Part shown: piece after piece, positions 1-6,997 of the stretch
Layout of the letters: every line of letters begins with the position of its first letter
Numbering within the stretch: the first letter of the stretch is position 1
NCBI GenBank assembly: GCA_043736395.1
Contig: JAYTCQ010000329.1
Coordinates: 1 to 8,337 of the forward strand
DNA length: 8,337 nt
Reading direction: 5' to 3'
Source of the DNA: JAFDVL01 sp043736395
Lineage (GTDB): Bacteria; Acidobacteriota; Blastocatellia; RBC074
The notes under the pieces: model-generated
What the model was told of the DNA's origin: nothing
Database searches by the model: none
What the model saw: the letters and a program-made list of their open reading frames with translations, nothing else
Position numbers and translations under genes: made by a program

Positions 1-1
1 C

Positions 2-940
2 CAGAACATCTTGACCGAAGAAAGAGTTCATCCCTTCAAAGATAAAGAAGTTTCGTTAACAGCTATCGTGACCGTCACGGATGATGGCAAAAGTTCAGGT
101 CGTTTACGTTCTGAATTCGACGTTTTACCGCCGGGTGATTTGCGTAATTGCCTGGTCGCGCTGGCACGCGATGACCGTTCGATCAAAGGTCTTTTCAAGC
201 ACCGTTTCACCGGCAAAGGTTCCCTTGGAGGACATTCACTGGGCAATTTAATTATTGTGGCGCTGACCCAAATGACAGGGAATCTACTGGAAGCAATTGA
301 TAAAGCCAGTGATTTGTTGGGATGCGCCGCACGAGTCTTACCTTCCACTTTAGATTCTGTGGACCTGGAGGCCAGGATCGGAAACCAAACAGCGTACGGG
401 CAACGCGCGATTAAGGCATTAAACGCTTTGCGTGGACTTCCCATTGAAAATCTAAAAATTAGGCCTCACGATGCCAAAGCGTTACCAGAAGCTGTTGAAG
501 CAATTCTTAACGCTGATGTCATTACACTTGGCCCCGGGTCATTATTCACCAGCATTTTGCCAAATCTGTTAATTGATGGAATTACCGAAGCCATCGGTCA
601 GTCGAAAGCCAAAAAAATTTACATCTGCAATATCATGACAGAAGCCGATGAAACTGATGGATTGTCTGCCGAGGATCACCTGATACAGTTAATGAAAAAT
701 TGTCCGAAACTTCAATTGGACTATGCGATTTTTAATTCCGCTCCAATTTCGTCAGCTATGCGAGAACTTTACGCCGAAGAATACGCCATGATGCTGAAAC
801 CGCCCGATAAAAGTCATTCAGATTGCGGCAAAGTAAGATTTATGTTGTCTCCGCTGGCAGCTGAAGCACGTTCAGTTCGTCACAATCCTGCAAATTTAGC
901 TCGCGCAATTTTTGAAATTCAATATAATAGCGAAGCTTGA
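2..940 (+). CDS. yvcK: YvcK/GlmR family UDP-GlcNAc-binding protein, 5' end cut by window
   Basis: This is a CofD-like/YvcK family protein. Family members bind UDP-GlcNAc in the cytoplasm and control carbon flow into cell-wall precursors; the B. subtilis protein (GlmR) stimulates GlmS. Seen here: TAIVTVTDDGKSSGRLR near the start (the usual form is DDGGSSGRLR), PPGDLRNCLVALA, GHSLGNL, GPGSLFTSILPNLL and CNIMTEADETDG, in family order. The reading frame is open to the window edge. The TTG at 11 is probably not the real start: the N-terminal GGGTG nucleotide-binding strand that normally lies some 20-30 residues before TVTDDG is absent and must lie upstream. The stop codon is at 938-940. The neighbours glmU and glmS belong to the pathway that makes its ligand. 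The family is certain; the role in this organism is inferred. Confidence 0.93.
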   Translation, partial: QNILTEERVHPFKDKEVSLTAIVTVTDDGKSSGRLRSEFDVLPPGDLRNCLVALARDDRSIKGLFKHRFTGKGSLGGHSLGNLIIVALTQMTGNLLEAIDKASDLLGCAARVLPSTLDSVDLEARIGNQTAYGQRAIKALNALRGLPIENLKIRPHDAKALPEAVEAILNADVITLGPGSLFTSILPNLLIDGITEAIGQSKAKKIYICNIMTEADETDGLSAEDHLIQLMKNCPKLQLDYAIFNSAPISSAMRELYAEEYAMMLKPPDKSHSDCGKVRFMLSPLAAEARSVRHNPANLARAIFEIQYNSEA

Positions 941-981
941 GTCCCTACCCCGTGCTCCCCGCTTCGGGTAACGTTCAAAAT

Positions 982-1012
982 TTGCATTCATATTCCTAAA
1001 AACCCCTATTCT
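982..1012 (+). promoter_or_regulatory. Weak candidate promoter upstream of glmU
   Basis: The 120-base gap between yvcK and glmU is AT-rich from about 976 onward. It holds TTGCAT (982-987) and TATTCT (1007-1012), separated by 19 bases, which is longer than the ideal 17. This could let glmU be transcribed separately from yvcK. No convincing terminator was found after yvcK, only a 4-bp CCCG/CGGG stem without a T run, so readthrough is equally possible. The call rests on motif likeness only. Confidence 0.22.
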
Positions 1013-1020
1013 ACTTATCG

Positions 1021-1046
1021 TCATTTTTAATTGTCATTTTTAATTC
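1021..1046 (+). repeat. Tandem 13-base direct repeat in the glmU leader
   Basis: TCATTTTTAATTG (1021-1033) is followed at once by TCATTTTTAATTC (1034-1046), identical in 12 of 13 positions. The pair ends just before the glmU ribosome binding site and forms an AT-rich, probably unstructured stretch of leader. It may simply be slippage, or it may act as an A/U-rich translation enhancer; the sequence does not decide. Confidence 0.7.
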
Positions 1047-1047
1047 A

Positions 1048-1053
1048 TGAGGA
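1048..1053 (+). promoter_or_regulatory. glmU ribosome binding site that fixes a GTG start
   Basis: TGAGGA lies 7 bases upstream of a GTG at 1061. Starting there gives a protein beginning MNQPINILILAAGLGTR, with the nucleotide-binding loop at the distance from the N terminus usual for GlmU. The in-frame TTG at 1031 would add ten residues with no family counterpart and would place this site inside the gene. Confidence 0.8.
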
Positions 1054-1060
1054 AAATTCA

Positions 1061-2440
1061 GTGAACCAGCCCATTAACATTTTAATTTTAGCTGCCGGAC
1101 TTGGCACTCGCATGAAAAGCGATCAGGCTAAAGTTCTGCATAAACTCGGCAGTCAGCCAATGATTGCGCATGTCCTGCGCACTGCCGCCCAGCTTAATCC
1201 GGAAAAAATCATTGTCGTCATCGGACATCAAGCCGAACAGGTCGAAGCCGCTTCCCGCGCCGCACTTACTCCTGAAATGGCAGAACGATTGGTCTTCGTT
1301 TTGCAAACGGAACAAAAAGGCACAGGACACGCTGTCATGAGCGCCCGTGAAGTTCTGGAAAAAGCCAATGGGGCTTTAATCGTCAGCTATGGCGACGCGC
1401 CACTCGTTAAAGCTTCCACGTTGCAAAAACTGAAAAGTACGCACGAAGCCGAGCAAAATGCCGCGACGCTCATCACCATGAAAATGGACGTTCCTCCCGC
1501 GTACGGTCGCATCGTCCGCGATGAAGCCGAACAATTCGTCAAAATCGTGGAAGACAAAGATTGCACTTCTGCACAAAAATTAATCACGGAAGTAAATCCG
1601 GGATTTTATTGTTTTGATATTCAGGCTTTGCTTCCGACGCTTGGTCGCCTGACGACGAAGAACGCGCAGGGTGAGTATTATTTAACCGATGTGCCGGAGA
1701 TTTTACGCGCTGATGGCAAAGCCGTCGGAACCGTCTTGCACGATGATGAAATGGAACTGCAAGGCTTTAATAATCGGGCTGAAATTGCACTCGGCTGGAA
1801 TAAACTCCGCCGCGAAAAACTGGATGCGCTGATGACCGAAGGCGTGACAATTGTTGATCCTGCTTCGACCTACATTGATGTTGAAGTCCAAATCGGACCC
1901 GACACAATTATTCATCCACAGGTCATTATTGAAGGCGCTTCACAAATCGGCAGTCATTGTGAAATTCATTCGTGGTCGCACTTAACCAACGTCGAAATCG
2001 GCGATGGCTGCACCGTAAATAATTCCTGCATCATCGTAGACACCAAACTCACTGCCAACAATAAAGTCGGCCCATTCGCGCATTTGCGAATGCATTCTGT
2101 ACTTGACGAAGCCGCCGTCGTCGGCAATTTCGTCGAACTCAAAAAAACCAAACTTGGACGTAAATCCAAATCAATGCACCTGACCTATTTGGGAGACGCC
2201 ACAATTGGCGAACGCGTCAACATTGGCGCAGGAACCGTGACTTGCAATTACGACGGCAAGAATAAAAATCCAACCTTTATAGAAGACGATGTCAAAATTG
2301 GTTCAGACACCATGCTCGTAGCTCCAGTCACCGTCGGACGCGGATCCATGTCCGCTGCCGGTTCGGTCATTATTGAAGACGTTCCCGAAGATTCATTAGT
2401 CGCAGGCGTTCCTGCGAAAGTTAAGAAAAAATTGAAATAA
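1061..2440 (+). CDS. glmU: Bifunctional UDP-N-acetylglucosamine pyrophosphorylase / glucosamine-1-phosphate N-acetyltransferase
   Basis: GlmU acetylates glucosamine-1-phosphate with acetyl-CoA and then couples it to UTP, giving UDP-GlcNAc for peptidoglycan and lipopolysaccharide. With the GTG start the protein is 459 residues, close to the 456 of E. coli. The N-terminal uridyltransferase half shows LAAGLGTRMKS (residues 10-20), QTEQKGTGHA, GDAPLV, NPGFYCFD and EYYLTDV. The C-terminal half is a left-handed beta-helix of hexapeptide repeats with KVGPFAHLR, VGNFVELKK, the catalytic-histidine segment SMHLTYLGD (His about residue 373) and NIGAGTVTCNYDG, ending in AGVPAKVKKKLK. Both active sites look intact. 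It lies 120 bases after yvcK and 34 bases before the membrane-protein gene, so co-transcription with the latter is likely. Confidence 0.97.
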   Translation: MNQPINILILAAGLGTRMKSDQAKVLHKLGSQPMIAHVLRTAAQLNPEKIIVVIGHQAEQVEAASRAALTPEMAERLVFVLQTEQKGTGHAVMSAREVLEKANGALIVSYGDAPLVKASTLQKLKSTHEAEQNAATLITMKMDVPPAYGRIVRDEAEQFVKIVEDKDCTSAQKLITEVNPGFYCFDIQALLPTLGRLTTKNAQGEYYLTDVPEILRADGKAVGTVLHDDEMELQGFNNRAEIALGWNKLRREKLDALMTEGVTIVDPASTYIDVEVQIGPDTIIHPQVIIEGASQIGSHCEIHSWSHLTNVEIGDGCTVNNSCIIVDTKLTANNKVGPFAHLRMHSVLDEAAVVGNFVELKKTKLGRKSKSMHLTYLGDATIGERVNIGAGTVTCNYDGKNKNPTFIEDDVKIGSDTMLVAPVTVGRGSMSAAGSVIIEDVPEDSLVAGVPAKVKKKLK

Positions 2441-2474
2441 AAATTTAGACAATGGCGCCCGGTTAAGGAATAAA

Positions 2475-3254
2475 ATGCTTTTGGATACATCTAGTAAAGT
2501 TGAGCGCGTAAGCCCTTTTGCTACGCCTGCAACTGAGGTTTCGTTTCGCATCTCACCACAAAAAATCACTCGCGTTCTCGCGGTTATTGTTTCATTGCTA
2601 ATCATCACCGGCATCGCGGTGCAATCTCTTAGATTATCTATGGGCGAAGAAGTTATGCGCCAGAAACACCTCTGGTGGTTGATGGATAAATTCGATCTGG
2701 ATGGCGAATTTAACATTCCCAATCTTTACCAGACGTTAACTTTTTTTCTTTGTGTTGGCTTACTGTTAATGATTGCGCAGGCAGCCAGTAAAATGAAAAA
2801 TCCTTTTGCCCGACACTGGTGGGGTCTCGCGGGATTCTTTTTATATCTGGCTCTCGACGAAGGCGTTGAATTACACGAAATGACTATCCTGCCGCTGCGA
2901 TCTATTTTTGGTACGGATGGCTATTTTTATTACGCCTGGGTTCTTTTGGCGGTCATGATCGTACCGATTATCGGTGCGCTTTACCTTCGATTCCTGTGGG
3001 ATTTGCCTGCCAAATTTCGTTGGTTGTTTATTGCAGGCGGAGGGTTTTTCATTACCGGAGCCGCCGTCATGGAAATGTTGGGCGGAAAAATCAGAAATGT
3101 TTACGGACTGGAATCAATCCAATATGTCTCCGAAACCATTATGGAAGAATCCTTGGAAATGACTGGAATTCTGATTTTTATCTATGCATTGCTTTCCTAC
3201 TTAAGTCATTATGTGAAGGAATTTCAGCTTCAGTTTTTTGAGCAAAAATCTTAA
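2475..3254 (+). CDS. Uncharacterised six-helix integral membrane protein
   Basis: I do not recognise this 259-residue protein with certainty. It has a polar N-terminal tail of about 30 residues, then hydrophobic segments near residues 33-52, 84-104, 115-128, 150-171, 182-202 and 228-246, so about six membrane spans. Two acidic motifs sit at membrane edges: LDEGVELHE (127-135, at the end of span 3) and EESLEMTG (224-231, at the start of span 6). Paired Glu/Asp/His clusters of this sort suggest a metal- or proton-binding site in the membrane, perhaps an enzyme, but this is inference. The ATG at 2475 is preceded by AAGGA at 2465-2469. It lies 34 bases after glmU and 169 bases before glmS, which hints at an envelope role by association only. 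There is no signal-peptide cleavage site. Confidence 0.85.
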   Translation: MLLDTSSKVERVSPFATPATEVSFRISPQKITRVLAVIVSLLIITGIAVQSLRLSMGEEVMRQKHLWWLMDKFDLDGEFNIPNLYQTLTFFLCVGLLLMIAQAASKMKNPFARHWWGLAGFFLYLALDEGVELHEMTILPLRSIFGTDGYFYYAWVLLAVMIVPIIGALYLRFLWDLPAKFRWLFIAGGGFFITGAAVMEMLGGKIRNVYGLESIQYVSETIMEESLEMTGILIFIYALLSYLSHYVKEFQLQFFEQKS

Positions 3255-3289
3255 TACTGCGATTTGCAGATAGATGCGGCTGGAATTTG

Positions 3290-3350
3290 TAGGGTAGGTT
3301 CCCAACCTGCCCGCCTTTATTAAGAAGAGTCAGGTTGGGAACCTATCCTA
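3290..3350 (+). repeat. Large near-perfect inverted repeat between the membrane-protein gene and glmS
   Basis: Arm TAGGGTAGGTTCCCAACCTG (3290-3309) pairs with CAGGTTGGGAACCTATCCTA (3331-3350). All 20 positions pair; the only non-Watson-Crick pair is a G-U between 3294 and 3346, and the loop is 21 bases. No T run follows, so it is not a standard intrinsic terminator. The preserved pairing and gene-free position suggest a dispersed palindromic (REP/MITE-like) element that folds in the leader of glmS. The rest of this 169-base gap shows no convincing promoter. Confidence 0.85.
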
Positions 3351-3423
3351 TAGGTCTAGGTCGCGCTCATCTGAAAATCGCTGTAAAGTAAAGAATTATC
3401 TGTTTGATTGTGAAGGAGTTTTT

Positions 3424-5292
3424 ATGTGCGGAATAGTTGGTTATGTCGGAAGTCAGCAAGTCGTAGATGTGGTCATCGAAGGCCTGAGAAAATTAGAATA
3501 TCGCGGCTATGATTCAGCCGGAATCGCAGTCATCAACAAAGACGGCGAAATGCATGTGCGACGCGCCGAAGGCAAATTGCGTAACCTCGAAACCGTCCTG
3601 GCGAAAAATCCGATTGAGGGTGATTATGGCTTAGGGCATACGCGCTGGGCGACGCACGGACGACCAACTGAAGAGAACGCGCATCCGCATCGTTCCAGTG
3701 ATGGCCGCATTTGTGTAGTCCACAACGGCATCATCGAAAACTATCTCGAACTCAAACGCGAGCTGCAAAAAAACGATCATCATTTTCAATCCGAAACTGA
3801 CACCGAAGTCATTGCGCACCTCATCGAAAAACATCTGCGCCAGGATTCTTCGCTTGGGTTGGAAGGCGCGTTTCGAGCTACGTTGAAAGAAATTCGCGGG
3901 ATTTACGCACTCGTAGCGATTTCCGCCGATGAACCAAACAAGCTCGTCGCCGCGCGTTTAGGGCCGCCCGTAGTTATCGGCCTCGGCGAAGGCGAATCAT
4001 TTGTCGCCTCTGACATCCCCGCGATTTTGCAGCATACACGCAACATGTTTTTCCTCGGCGATGGCGAAATGGCAGTGCTCACCCGCGAAGGCGTAAAGGT
4101 CGAAAACAGTAAAGGTGAAGTTGTGAAGCCCGATGTGCAACGCATTACCTGGGACCCGATTCAGGCGGAAAAAGGCGGCTTCAAACATTTCATGCTCAAG
4201 GAAATTTATGAGCAACCACGCGCCGTTCGCGACACCACACAAAATCGCGTTTCGCTTGATACAGGCAAAATTTATTTGGATGAAATCAATATTCCTGCCG
4301 CGTATTTCCGCAGCTTCAGCGACATCAAAATCGCAGCCTGCGGTACAGCCTGGCACGCGGCTTTAGTCGCAAAATATTTGATCGAAGAACTCGCTCGCGT
4401 CCCCGTCGAAGTTGATTACGCTTCAGAATTTCGCTATCGCAATCCGATCCTGACGCCGAGCACATTGATGATGGTGATTTCGCAATCCGGTGAAACAGCG
4501 GACACGCTCGCAGCCTTGCGTGAAGCCAAAGAAAAAGCCTGTCGCTCCATCGCCATTTGCAACGTGCAAGGCGCGATGATGACGCGCGAAGCCGACGGCA
4601 CAATTTACACGCACGCCGGCCCGGAAATCGGCGTAGCGTCAACCAAAGCCTTCACCTCGCAAATGGTCGCGGCATATTTGTTCGCGCTATATCTCGCGCA
4701 AGAACGCGGCACCCTCACCGAAGACCAATTAAAATGGCACGTTCGTCATTTGTCCGAATTGCCGGTGAAGATGGAAAAATTGCTCAATGATCCGAGCATT
4801 GATTACGAAGACCTCTCGAAACATTTCGTCCTGTCGAGTGATTTTCTCTACCTCGGACGCGGCGTCAATTTCCCGATTGCACTCGAAGGCGCATTAAAGC
4901 TGAAAGAAATTTCCTACATTCACGCCGAAGGCTACGCCGCCGGAGAAATGAAGCACGGGCCCAATGCCCTGATTGATTCGCGCCTGCCCGTAGTCGTCAT
5001 CAACACGCTTGATTCCGACGACGAAAAATCCAAACTGCGCTACGAAAAAACCCTGTCGAATATTCAGGAAGTCCGTGCCCGCGACGGCATCGTCGTAGCC
5101 ATCGTCACCGAAGGCGACACCGACACCCGCGACATGGCTTCCTTCACGATTGAAGTTCCACCATCAAGCGAATTACTCTCGCCTGTGTTGGCAACCATAC
5201 CAATGCAATTGCTGGCCTATCACATCGCCGTCAGAAGAGGATGTGACGTGGATCAGCCAAGAAATTTAGCAAAGTCGGTGACAGTGGAATAA
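3424..5292 (+). CDS. glmS: Glutamine--fructose-6-phosphate aminotransferase (glucosamine-6-phosphate synthase)
   Basis: GlmS uses glutamine to convert fructose-6-phosphate to glucosamine-6-phosphate, the committed cytoplasmic step toward UDP-GlcNAc. The protein is 622 residues (E. coli 609). The N-terminal glutaminase domain begins MCGIVGYVG with the nucleophile Cys2, followed by GHTRWATHG (71-79) and HNGIIEN (100-106). The isomerase part has two SIS domains: SQSGET (353-358) and GRGVNFPIALEGALKLKE from about 478, then AEGYAAGEMKHGP. The C-terminal active-site tail CDVDQPRNLAKSVTVE is intact. The start is supported by AAGGAG at 3413-3418. It follows a 169-base gap with a large hairpin, so it may have its own promoter. 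No terminator is visible in the 52 bases after it, so the WGR gene may be co-transcribed. The end of this gene recurs in decayed form at 6801-6884. Confidence 0.98.
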   Translation: MCGIVGYVGSQQVVDVVIEGLRKLEYRGYDSAGIAVINKDGEMHVRRAEGKLRNLETVLAKNPIEGDYGLGHTRWATHGRPTEENAHPHRSSDGRICVVHNGIIENYLELKRELQKNDHHFQSETDTEVIAHLIEKHLRQDSSLGLEGAFRATLKEIRGIYALVAISADEPNKLVAARLGPPVVIGLGEGESFVASDIPAILQHTRNMFFLGDGEMAVLTREGVKVENSKGEVVKPDVQRITWDPIQAEKGGFKHFMLKEIYEQPRAVRDTTQNRVSLDTGKIYLDEINIPAAYFRSFSDIKIAACGTAWHAALVAKYLIEELARVPVEVDYASEFRYRNPILTPSTLMMVISQSGETADTLAALREAKEKACRSIAICNVQGAMMTREADGTIYTHAGPEIGVASTKAFTSQMVAAYLFALYLAQERGTLTEDQLKWHVRHLSELPVKMEKLLNDPSIDYEDLSKHFVLSSDFLYLGRGVNFPIALEGALKLKEISYIHAEGYAAGEMKHGPNALIDSRLPVVVINTLDSDDEKSKLRYEKTLSNIQEVRARDGIVVAIVTEGDTDTRDMASFTIEVPPSSELLSPVLATIPMQLLAYHIAVRRGCDVDQPRNLAKSVTVE

Positions 5293-5344
5293 CACTGATC
5301 TGCTATCAAAAATCTCGCCCCGAATAACGACAGTTGAGGTTCTT

Positions 5345-6796
5345 ATGCAGGAAGAGAAAGCTTATCTGGAATTGTCGGAGGCGGGCGGCGGATCGCACAA
5401 ATTTTACGAAGCAATCGTAAACGGCGACGAACTCACAGTTCGCTACGGTCGCATTGGTGAAGCGGGGCAAACGCAAACCAAAAAGTTCGCCGATGCGGCC
5501 AAAGCACAAGCCGAAGCGAACAAGAAAATCAACGAAAAACTCAAAAAAGGCTATGAACGCGCGGTGCAGGGGGTACGGCAGAAACGTACTGTGACGCGCC
5601 GCGCCGCGATGGTCAGCAATGCCGCAGTGGTTCGTCCTGCTGCGCGCAATGCTCCCAAAACGAAGCAGGCTCCCGTGCTCTGGAAATTTGAATCGGGCGT
5701 CAATGCCTTCGGCATTTTCATTGATCGTGAGCGTTGCTGGGTGGGCAACGAGATGGGCAATATTTTCGGGCTGGATCATCAGGGAGGAGTGCGCTCCAAA
5801 TTCAAGCTGCCCAATGGTGTCAAATGTATCGTCGCCGATGGCGCGTGGCTGTACGCGGGTTGCGACGACGGCAATGTCTATGATCTGACGGGCAAGGTTC
5901 CGCGCGTGGCGTACGAGATCGCGCCCGAAGTGGATATTTACTGGCTGGATATTTTCGACAGCGTGTTGGCCGTGTCGGACAATCACGGCGGCGTGACTGC
6001 CATCAATCACGAAGACGAATCGCAATGGACGAAGAAAAGCGCAGGCGGCAGCGGCTGGATGGTGCGCTGTGATGAGATCGGTGTCTATCACGGTCACAGT
6101 CGCGGTGTGACGATGTACGATTGGGTAGATGGCGCGAAGCTGTGGGAGCGTCCGACGCCCGGTCAGGTGCTGTTCGGTTGGCAAGAGGAAGCGGTCGTCT
6201 ATGCCTGCACCAATCAGGGGCGCGTGCATGGCTTCACCAAAGCAGGCGAACCGAGCGCGGTCTACGAATGCGACGCGGTGCTGTTTTCCTGTGCGACGGC
6301 TGAAAACGGCAAATACGTTTTCGCCGGTGACAATGGGGGCGCGCTGTACTGCTTCAATGAAACGGGCGAACGATTGTGGAAACTGGCGAGTGGTTGTGGC
6401 GCGGCCTATTCAATGCAGTTTCTGAATGAGCGGCTTTATATCGTGACAACACACGGCACGCTCGCTTGTATTGATGCCAGCGAAGCCGCGATCAATGCTG
6501 CACAAACCGGAACCATCCCGACAGCCGTCACCATCGCTGCGCCAACTGTGGAAGAGGTTTCCGCCATTGTGCTCGAAACCACGCGCGACGCGGGGACAGG
6601 CGTTGTCGTTGAATGTTACAAGGAAGGCTCGCGGTTGCGTGTTCGCGTTGTTTCAGAAAGCTTCGATGCAACGCGGCATTGCCAATTCCCAAAAGGCATT
6701 CGTGAAGAAGGCGCACGCTATGTGGTGGATGAAGTGCGGGAATCGCGCAACGGCTTCTATCGCGTGTTCGGCAACATCAGAAAGCTGAGCAGATGA
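5345..6796 (+). CDS. WGR-domain protein with a seven-bladed beta-propeller
   Basis: This protein has 483 residues in three parts. Residues 6-75 form a WGR domain, with the signature as YGRIG (34-38), Tyr replacing the usual Trp. WGR domains occur in PARPs and in bacterial MolR-like proteins and are linked to nucleic-acid or partner binding. A basic, Ala-rich linker (about 76-110) follows. Residues 111-380 hold about seven PQQ/WD-like blades ending in GNIFGLD, GNVYDLTG, GGVTAIN, RGVTMYDW, GRVHGFTKAG, GALYCFNETG and GTLACID. Residues 401-483 form a compact, strand-rich domain (CQFPKGIREEGARYVVDEV) that I cannot name. There are no signal peptide or membrane spans, so it is probably cytoplasmic. 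GAGG at 5336-5339 supports the ATG. Its composition is richer in GC than the neighbours (hand count 36/60 for 6181-6240 against 30/60 for 4201-4260). With the glmS fragment directly after it, acquisition by transfer is likely. Function unknown. Confidence 0.9.
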   Translation: MQEEKAYLELSEAGGGSHKFYEAIVNGDELTVRYGRIGEAGQTQTKKFADAAKAQAEANKKINEKLKKGYERAVQGVRQKRTVTRRAAMVSNAAVVRPAARNAPKTKQAPVLWKFESGVNAFGIFIDRERCWVGNEMGNIFGLDHQGGVRSKFKLPNGVKCIVADGAWLYAGCDDGNVYDLTGKVPRVAYEIAPEVDIYWLDIFDSVLAVSDNHGGVTAINHEDESQWTKKSAGGSGWMVRCDEIGVYHGHSRGVTMYDWVDGAKLWERPTPGQVLFGWQEEAVVYACTNQGRVHGFTKAGEPSAVYECDAVLFSCATAENGKYVFAGDNGGALYCFNETGERLWKLASGCGAAYSMQFLNERLYIVTTHGTLACIDASEAAINAAQTGTIPTAVTIAAPTVEEVSAIVLETTRDAGTGVVVECYKEGSRLRVRVVSESFDATRHCQFPKGIREEGARYVVDEVRESRNGFYRVFGNIRKLSR

Positions 6797-6800
6797 AGAT

Positions 6801-6884
6801 TTGCCAGCCTATCACATCGTGGTCAAGCGCGGCTGCGACATGTGTTAGCCGCGAAATTTGGTGAAGTTTGTAATGGCAGAATAG
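6801..6884 (+). pseudogene. Decayed second copy of the glmS 3' end
   Basis: Read in frame from 6801, this stretch gives LPAYHIVVKRGCDMC, a TAG stop, then PRNLVKFVMAE and a second TAG. It aligns without gaps to the last 27 codons plus stop of the intact glmS (5209-5292: LLAYHIAVRRGCDVDQ, PRNLAKSVTVE). By my count 17 of 27 residues and 57 of 84 bases match, many differences being at third codon positions. The internal stop at 6846-6848 replaces CAG (Gln). The longest exact match is GCCTATCACATCG (5215-5227 and 6807-6819). No start codon, glutaminase domain or SIS domain precedes it; the WGR gene ends only 4 bases upstream. It cannot make a protein and is best read as the remnant of another glmS allele. 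Confidence 0.88.
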
Positions 6885-6936
6885 AACCGACAAAAGCTAT
6901 GTAATAAGTTGTAGGGTGAGCAATAAAATCGTAAAG

Positions 6937-6974
6937 TGTCCTGAAAGGAATAAAATCTTTTCAGGACATTTTTT
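6937..6974 (+). terminator. Strong Rho-independent terminator just upstream of the lactonase gene
   Basis: TGTCCTGAAAGG (6937-6948) pairs with CTTTTCAGGACA (6957-6968) in a 12-bp stem with one G-U pair and an 8-base loop, followed by six T residues (6969-6974). It would end transcription coming from glmS and the WGR gene. It lies only 23 bases before the lactonase start. Either that gene has a promoter overlapping the hairpin (TATAGT at 6974-6979 is a possible -10 box, without a good -35), or transcription from further upstream must pass through it, making it an attenuator. Confidence 0.9.
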
Positions 6975-6997
6975 ATAGTCAAATTAAGGAGACACGC

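Noticed and set aside
28..444. 138-residue open frame on the - strand opposite yvcK
   Set aside because: Antisense to well-conserved YvcK motifs; its translation shows no family features.
944..971. Terminator after yvcK
   Set aside because: Only a 4-bp CCCG/CGGG stem (or a 5-bp TACCC/GGGTA alternative) is present and no T run follows.
1031..1060. Extended glmU start at TTG 1031
   Set aside because: The added ten residues have no counterpart in GlmU, and the ribosome binding site at 1048-1053 points to the GTG at 1061.
3255..3423. glmS ribozyme or riboswitch in the glmS leader
   Set aside because: The conserved core of the glucosamine-6-phosphate ribozyme was not recognisable; the only structure seen is the long palindrome.
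5293..5344. Tn7-like transposon end downstream of glmS
   Set aside because: No Tn7-type terminal TGTGGG repeats, paired transposon ends or tns genes were seen; the duplicated glmS tail is also not how Tn7 inserts.
5306..6229. 307-residue open frame on the - strand opposite the WGR gene
   Set aside because: It lies entirely antisense to a gene with recognisable domains, has no recognisable motifs or fitting ribosome binding site, and is expected as a mirror frame of a GC-rich gene.
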